DNA of 64,000 nucleotides, taken from Syngnathus acus. Its lineage: Eukaryota; Chordata; Actinopteri; Syngnathiformes; Syngnathidae. A program made the position numbers and the translations under genes. Location: NCBI RefSeq assembly GCF_901709675.1, contig NC_051095.1, positions 12,163,956 to 12,227,955 on the forward strand, read 5' to 3'. The notes below the pieces were generated by a model, which worked only from the letters and a program-made list of their open reading frames with translations, did not search any database and was not told the DNA's origin. Below, piece after piece: positions 50,062 through 59,000 of the stretch (positions are counted from its first letter, which is position 1; each line of letters begins with the position of its first letter).

Positions 50062-53000
50062 GTTTGTCCACAGTATCAAAAAAGTATAGTTAAATGTCCA
50101 TTCTATTTAAAGACATGACTGGATCCAGTGCCTCTCTATTATTTTGACTTGGCTGCGGTTGGATGACATAATTTCAGTTGTACCAAAGTTATTTAGTACA
50201 TATCCATAAGTTTATGACTTTAAAAAAAATGTAAAGAAAGTATTTAAAAAGCCTGACAGAATGGAAACTTTTGATAATGTCACACTTGAGTTGAGATCTA
50301 TGTGAAGAGAGGATACTTAAAATTCAAAGACACATCAGAGGCCCATAAAAGTGGTTTATGTTACATTTCTTTACCGATTCCTGGACATAAGTTCCATGTA
50401 AAGCCAGGACAGGCAAACCCTAACTGAGATAAAAGTTGCCTTAGATCAAAGTCTGCAGCAATTGGGTGTGAGGTTAGAGGGGAAAAATAAGTACTTGATG
50501 TGGTCATTTTGACGAGAACTGCAAGATGGTTAGTTGTTTACTGCACCTACCCGTTCTGTGGTTGCAGCACACCGGCGCGGCCCTGAGAGCGAGGCGTATT
50601 AAGTTTAGGTGAGTAGGCCACGGGCTTTATGACAGGTCCTGCGCTAGCGCCCCCTGCTGAGAAAGGCCTCGCCATCTTGTTAATGGTGGTGCTCGGGGCA
50701 AAGGAGTACGTTGGCAGTACGCTAGCCTTGGCGCGTGGGTCCTACGTAGTGGTAAGAGAGGAAGACAATGCAGCACAGCACACAACATGCAGTTAGACGT
50801 TTGAGGCACACAAAAATGTCATTTCTTTGACTGAACTTTAATCGAAGCCTCATAGCTTCTCCACACAAATGACTAACTTACACAAAGCCTGCAGCCGTTT
50901 TCCTGCACAACGAACACGTGCTCAAGAGCCATGCAATTTATTTGTGTAGTACAAATGATAAAATGAAAGTGTTCAACATGAGAAATTGTCACACATAAAA
51001 TAGATTTTGCAATTACTGTTCTACACGAACTGAAAAGGATAGCCGCTAAAATGCAGCATTGACTTTGTGGTATCACGTCCCAGCTGCTGCTCTAATAACA
51101 GAGCACAGCACAAGGTAGTTCACGACACCACTGTGCTTTTCAAACTGCAATCAGGAAGCCAAGTGGCTCTTAAGAGACGTGAGAGCAAAACTAAATGTGT
51201 CACAGTCACTTTTAGTCTGGTATCAGGGAGGCATGTAAGGCATTGCGCAACAAATAAAAGACAGAAAATTCCAAAGCATCAATCATGCCGCTCCGTCCGG
51301 CGAAGTGATTCAGTCGCGCGCTGATGCTTTGCTAATCTGCAGCCTCTGGACGCTGTCAGAACCTGACAGGTGACTCGGGCGAATCACATTAGTTTAAAGC
51401 CAAAGTGACACCAGGTCAAATGTGAGCACCAATTACAGAAAGTCTCAATCAAGGCCGTTTAGTATGTAACAAACTGCTTCCGCACATGTGGTGAGTAGAA
51501 ACGACGGACAAATAAAGGCTTACCTTCTGCTCGCTGTCGACTTTAACATTTCTGTGGAGAAACCATGGGAACATAAATTAGGTCCAACCTCCGTGCCGTG
51601 CGCCAACATAAAACACATCAATTGTGTTCATTGTGAAAAGAAATACAAAGAAATTATGACACAAAGTTTTAAAATTAAATATATATCGATAAAGTCAAAA
51701 TGATTAATGGTATGAAGATAATAACACATCCTATAGTGACTAAATAGACCAACAGATAGAATCAAGGGTGCAGTGATTAATCGATAACTAATCAATAGTC
51801 AAATCTTGATAATCAATTCAATGTTTAAAGACCTGGTTTAACTACTTAAAACTGTTGAAATTCCCAGAATTTCAGCCTTTCAAAAGTAGATATTTTTGAT
51901 TCCTGTAGTCCTCCATTAAATCCATTAAACAACTTTTTCACTTCTGATACAATGCCAATATTGCATCCTAGCGTACACTCCAATACCAAGGTCGATATCT
52001 GCAGGAGTGATACGTAGACATTTTTATTTATTTTCTACGATGAAATGTTAAACATTGCTGTCAGCATCATCACCCACTCAACTCAAATGCGCCACAAGTT
52101 TTAACTTTAACCCCAGGCTGCATATTTCTGCCTTGCCTTCACCGAGTGGCGTGCCAAAGTTCATCTAAACGTCTTATCTCATACCAAAGCACCACTGACA
52201 CAAAGCTATAAAAGGTTACAATGTGAATCACCTTGCATGTTGCAACATTGTGAGGGGCTGCAAATGCAAACAATGGCTTCTTCCTGTAGGAAGGAGGGAT
52301 GAATAACCGCTTATGTTAGGCCTGTTCCAAGCCCTGATTAGAAGGTGCTAAAGACTGGATGACAGCAGATACAGTGAGCAGCCAGCAGAGCATAGCCACA
52401 TGTCGACATATCAACGTGACGTTCACAATGCTGGAGCACCCCGGCTGTCCTAGAACTGAACCAAAATTTGATGAGCCACGCGTTATTTGTGGAAAAAATG
52501 TGTCATCACTGTCTTGAGATTTTTATTCAACACAGGTGAGGAAAATATGTGGAGATGATTTGTGTTTTTTAGGGGGGAATGACTTTGCTTGGGTTGAGTT
52601 TGACCCATGAGACTGAAAAAAAGGAGTTTGAGCTCCATGAGATCATTTGACCTCATTTCACGAATCAATTAATGGCTTAGCTCATGGAAAACTTGGATGT
52701 TTTTAAAATGAGACCACCACTGTTACAAGTATATAATTTTCACAATCATACTGCGTTTACTGTTACACATAGATACTATACAAACTAACAGCACCGTGAT
52801 TTTATTTGGATCCATTCATGAAAAGATGTTAACGGAATAAATATTTATTATTCAAATAAAAATTGGGGATTGACCCAAAACCACAAAAAAGGTCATCAGT
52901 GACATTAAACAAAGAAAATAGAGGCTACCGTCACTCATCGGGTGGCCTCCTCTCCAAGCACAAAAGATCGGATGTATTTGTGAGCAAACACAACTGGCAA

Positions 53001-56000
53001 CTATTTCTCTCTGGGAAGTGTTTGCCTGTCTTCCTCTTTAATAATGACAATAGTGGAGGGCAACATGTTGATTTAAAAGCCAGTGTTGTTGAATTCTTTT
53101 GGTCCTCCATAAACTTCCATTACCCTAAAACCTTTTAGGCAGGAGTTATTCTGACCCTCAGATGGATTTGTTCAATTTTTGCTGTTGATCCTTTGGGGGA
53201 ATAGATTCTATGTTTGAATTGTATGCACGAGAATGGAAGACTGAAACTATTTGAAGTTCTGGCTCCGCTATCTAGAAAATCAAAGGGAATCATAGTGAAA
53301 GATTTGTCAGTACATATCAGCCCCAGTGTGTTGGCAGACAAACCCAAAGAGAGATTGGGAGGAGGAGGTGAGGGGTAGGGGCAGAGCAACAGCTGTGATC
53401 ACAGCTTCTGAACTTTTAGGGGATCACAAAATCTAAATGAGTCTCCTGACAGTACGCCAGCTCATGTTTATGACTTGACAAGTCAATACTTTCTCATTTT
53501 ATCCAGACCTCAAAACACTCTGTTTTCCTTTGGGCGGTCTTGTGTTTTTCCCTTTTTAATGAAGCAGCCTGTGAATCTTTTTTGCTTAGCACTCTGAAGA
53601 CATAATCTTTCAGTCAGTAATTCTTGGCAGAATCTAGATGGGCAATTCTTAAGTGCTGCTCGTATGAAGGTCAACTACTTTTCATTAAAACAACTGAAAA
53701 CAAAAACATTTTCTGGCTCGGGCTCTTCAACAAAGTGCATTAATCTATATACTGTGTACTTTTACGAATCAGGACTCAGTGGGACAACTGCCACTGCATG
53801 CACTTGGCGATGACTTGCGAACTATATTGTTAAATGAATACCTCTCTATTAATTGCAATTCCAACCAAACACTTATACTTTGTAAAACAAAATTTTTGGT
53901 GTACCCTTGACTTGTATCACACTATCATCTGTGGGTTTAATGCTGCAATTGGTGAGTTTATCTTACATACTACTACACATTTTAAGGGCATAGTGATATC
54001 CAGAAGAGTATAAAGTGGATATGAATGTGTAGTAGTGAGGTGCGATGTACTTGATGTAGAAAGAGTCAAATTAATTCCTTGTTGCATCTCTTTGCAAACT
54101 GACTTGCCTGTTGAGAGTGAGAGTGAGTGAATTGGATGCTGCTCTGATCTTGTTTTGGGCCTCCACATGGGTCAAGTCCTCGGCATTGAGGTCATCAATA
54201 GAGACGACCGCGTCTCCGACCCCGACACCAGCCTGAGCTGCCTTCCCGCCTGGGGTCAGCTGGAAGAGAGAATACAGGACAGAAAAGGTTTTGAGCAATG
54301 TCAACATCACTTATTTAACTCAACTAACTAACTAGCTAACTAACTAACTAACTAACTAACTAAGGGACTGCGCACTATACATTCACTTCACTCCAATAGT
54401 AAGCGGCATTGTGTGGCTTTAGATTTGAAGTCCATGACTCAGTGGAATCCATTAATATTGTACAAAGTGTATATTTTACAGAAAAATAAAAAAAACACGA
54501 CAAAAGCCCTGCTGTTTTGCTTGTGACATCCCCCCACAGTCCTGTCTTGAATACTCCTGTATTCACAGACACATTTCTGGAAGAAAATAAGCCTGCTGCT
54601 TGAAAAAAAAATCTACATCCAGATCCAAGCATCTCAATGAGTGTTTTGATTTTCATCTGAAAATAGCATACACAACCCCTAAATTACAAACCATTATCTC
54701 ATTTCTTTATGACAGGCTCAATGTGGGGGGATGCCAAAAACAAAAAATATGAATCCAAAAGTCATGTTGGGCTGACAGTGATTTCCTGTTTGTTAATGAC
54801 ACCTAATAAGCAACTCAGGGAGCGTGTATGTACAGTCAGACAAGGCAGGAGAGATATTTCTTTCACTCAGCACAATGAGGGGAAAACCGTGATGTCATCA
54901 GTCATCCCATGATTCAGCGCAGATGTGACAACCGATGATGAAAGCAGCCCTTGAAAGCCTCAGACAGCCACCACATGCCTCATGTGATGGCATAATTTAC
55001 TGGAATAGCCATGTCGTTATTTCCATGCAGACAGGTAAGTCTCTGACCAGTTTCACTGACAAAACGGTGACATCATCCTCTCGGGGCAGACGTTTTGTCA
55101 ACGAGGTCTCATTACAAACAGGAAGAAAAGACACAATCTATAATCCCGGCCTGCCTGCCGTCTCCACTGAAACGGCGGCTACAAAGGGGAGAGACGTCAA
55201 ATCAGGTTTAGTAAGGCCCCTGTCAGCTTGGCCGTGTGGCTTAATGAAACACGATCCCTGTGTCAAATGCACTGATAAGTGAAGTACAAAGTGGCATCAG
55301 ATAAGAGAGCCTGCACCAGGATTTAAGGCAAAACCCCATTAGGATTACTCGCTGGTGTCACGGATCCCTGCAGATGTTGGCTCGTCGGGAGCTCAGAGGA
55401 CTCAGCAGTTCAATCAATAGTTTTCTGCCATGTTCAGCTAAGCTATCACGCTCGCTGCTTTGATTCTGCACATTAAACATAAACACTTGTGCGAGCAAGG
55501 AGGTAATGCCGTCAGTAAACCCATGACAGCTCCACAGTGCGCCCCGCAAAGACTGCCTGACTTAAATCAAAGCATGATAAGGCTAAAAATAAGAAGGAAT
55601 GCTTTCCTCTGAGGCAATTCTTCTTTTACAATTAAGTTAAAACATCACTTTAATTGCCTTTGATTGGCCTCGTCTGGAAGTCATGAGCTAGACTAAAAAA
55701 AGAAACTGCTTGTCGAGTTTTTAATCAAACATTTATGAATCGTCTATGGTAAAAAATAACAATGACTGACAGTTGTGACATATTCTGAAAGGAGGCACCG
55801 TCTTTTGAAGCACTGAGGTTCCCTGCTGACAGACACAGTCTGGCCTCCCCGTTTACTGCCACAATAGCTCGTAAAAGTAATTTGATGTAAATTAAATCAT
55901 TAGCAACATATTCTGTAAGCCCTGGTCGGAACTGTTACAGATGCAAACCTCTTGACTGAGCCCATAAAAACTCCCCGCATCAAAACCACATTACTGCAAT

Positions 56001-59000
56001 TTTCCCTCACCAGCCCGTGCATTCCTGAGCACCTATTAGACTACAATGTGCTGGTACCACCTGCATAATGTCATGAGAGCAAGTACAGGTACTTTTTGTA
56101 TTATTTTGCCTTAACAGCTTAATTTGTACTAACAGGGCATGTTGCCTTTATTATTGTGGTTACAGCAGTCTGGAACTGCACTGCACTATGCTGAGAAGTG
56201 CTTGCAAAAGTCACATTTGTGCTACAGTGCCCTCCATGTGATCTCATTGCATCACCTAAAATTGTGCCCAATGTGTGTATAATGTGCCTAAATTAAGTAG
56301 CAACTGGCCCAAAAAGCATAAAAGTCTGAAGTGGATATTTGGGATATTACAGGTAAAAAATACTAAATAGTTGTACATTTCAAAAGATTCATGTTTATCA
56401 TCTTATTTTGCATATTGGTCATTTTCATTAACAGTAAGGACATTGTCAGTGACACAGAAGGATCAATTATTTATTTCATTTGTTTATTTGACAGGGGGAG
56501 TATACATCAATGAACATTTCTGTAGATGCATCAGAATTAGCCAAGGGGCTAGTTTTCATCTGTAGTCCCTGAGGCAAGGTGTGTAAAGTGTCTTGCTCAA
56601 GGACACAATAACACGTGGCACGGACAGAGGTGGGTTCCAATTGCCAACCCTCTGGTTTCTGAATGACCTGCTTTACTGCCTGAGCTACAGCTGCCACACA
56701 TTTGTATCAAAACCAAAAATCTAAAAAAATTTAAAAAATGAAATTTGGGAACCATGACGGTAAATTCACAAAATGTGCCAAAATTAATACTTCATAATAT
56801 TTTTATTCTGAGAAAAAAAACTATTATTTGATAACTGCCATGAATTCAAATACTCACCAGTAAAGGAACTGATTTTCAAGACTAAATTCAGTGTAGCATA
56901 TCTTTACTGATTATTCATCAAATAATAATGGCCCAGTTATTTTATCATTTTATTTGTGCTCAAATTATATAATAATAAAAGCTGATATTTTAAATATTAA
57001 CAAATATGTTAAAATTTCAAGGCAAATAATGTCACTAACTAAAAAGTTGCTGGACTAGAGTTTGGTCGGTTGGTGAGCTAATAAAATATTGACGCTGTAA
57101 AGTCAGCAAAGGTTGTTTTCATGGATGGCGGCATCGGTGATGGACACAGACACCTGTGCTGCTGGCTCAGGTTTAGAATGCAGCTGCTCCCCCACTTGAG
57201 ATGGCAGCACCTAAAGTTGCTGTCCTCAGGTCTTTGGTTGGTTGGGGAGGGCGGAAACACTATCTCCCCAGCAGTTTGTAAATATGGCGACGGACAGTGG
57301 AAACCATGTTTCAGAATGTAACTTGCACTGTGATAGTGGCTCACGAGAAGCGAGGAGCTTCAACAACGATGCAAGCGTGTCGCATGCATGGCAGATCCAT
57401 CGTGTTGAAATTAGCGGAGCGACATGTGCAAAACCAATGCCATAACTCTCAAATAGCGGTTCGTGTCAAATAAATGATGTTATTATTGTAAGGCTTTTAT
57501 TCAATGATCATTTTTGCCTTTCAGAGCAAGGTGTTTTGCAAGGAGATCAAGTTTCAAGGCCTCGGGAGCCTTTCCAGGCGCAAGGTCTAAAATACGCGAT
57601 TCAAGTGCTTCTGTTGACTGATGCTGAAAACTATCCTTTGGCTTGTTCTTTCCACACTGAACTTTTATTTGCAACTGTAGGTATATTGGCCGGGTAACTT
57701 GGCCCCTGCTCATTTTTATTATTTCCATAGCTATTTGCGGGCCGAGAGGCTGTCTGTCCTGACATAATTCACACAGCGCAGCTGATACAAATCCATAAAT
57801 AGTCCTCTGAGATAGGAGTAACCAAACCTTTAAGTACAAGACCGCATTGCGCAGTGGAAACACCTCGCACTAACTCACCTTAAAACACCACTGCACCCCT
57901 CACAATGCAATCAAATTCACAGTCAACTTTGCTAAAGGAGACGCGCCCCTAGGTAGGTAGTGAAATATTCATTCAGCCCTCCAACGGGCTGCTTTTGCAC
58001 AAGTGTACGAGAGAGGCTTTAAGGCTACTGATCCAAAAACAGATGCTTGACATGTCAGACACCGAAGCAAAGCGAAAGAATCCAGACACATCCAGCTGCG
58101 CAAGTGAGACATTCGACGTGTCCTTACTTGCTTATTGGCATGACATCATCTGTAATTTTCTCCAGACATGTGATTTCCGATGACGGGACATGTGTTCACT
58201 GATAAACCCCCCCCAAAAAAAGCAGATGGTGCGCAGGAGGACGCAAATCATCTTATCAAAATGTTTATACAGCTACACTGGTTTAATATCTAGGGCAGAA
58301 ACTCCCGAGGCGTTGCCCCCAACTGTGACTTGACTTGGACAGAAACTGCAATTTTCATATTATGCTTCTTTATTGGATAGTTTTCTGGTTAGCAATAAAG
58401 TGGAGGATATGCTGTATGTAAGTAACTTCACCAAATGTCCATTTTCTCAAGGTCAAATCAAATTGAGAGGTAACTCGACATATGCTGTTTAAGAAAAGCG
58501 CTCCAGAAACCAATCAGATTATGGTCATCAGTTCAGACATTGACCAGACATCAGATGGTTTATCTCAACAGTTTGCTCCACAAATTCATCTGGAAAGGGT
58601 TCCACAAAAACTGGATGGAAAATGATCACATTCATCAGCAGCCACAATGGTATTGAAGTTTATAATGATTACATGTCTGAATTCTTGTGAACATAGTTGC
58701 TTTGCTCAATTGTTTCGCAAAAACCTTTAGTGACTACACATTACCAAGAGAAAACATTAGCTACCTCCCAAAATCTCTATACAAAAATGTCAGCTTGAGA
58801 CAATGATAGCTTTTTTTGCCATTGAGAATCACTACGCTGCCCTAGAATAGAGAAAGCCCTCTTGTGTTCATTTTCTAACAATTTATGCCATCCTCGTGAA
58901 CCAGCACAAAGGCTACTAACAACAAGCTGATGGCCAAACACAAACATGACCCTCAACTAATGTTTTTTTTCACTTTATCAGTTAGCGACTGAGTGCTACT

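Larger units (their letters stand above)
42531..50550 (-). other. pdlim7 intron, about 8 kb, enlarged by transposons
   Basis: Contains the hAT composite (42972-47793), a second hAT-like end (47888-47902), a possible MITE (about 47990-48690), a TTAA-flanked MITE (49502-49711) and a (TTGA)n tract. No exon was recognised. Confidence 0.7.

Noticed and set aside
54096-54108. GT donor (CAA|GTCAGT) for the PDZ exon instead of GC
   Set aside because: It would end in phase 0, while the next exon needs two bases of a split codon; the join would give an immediate stop.
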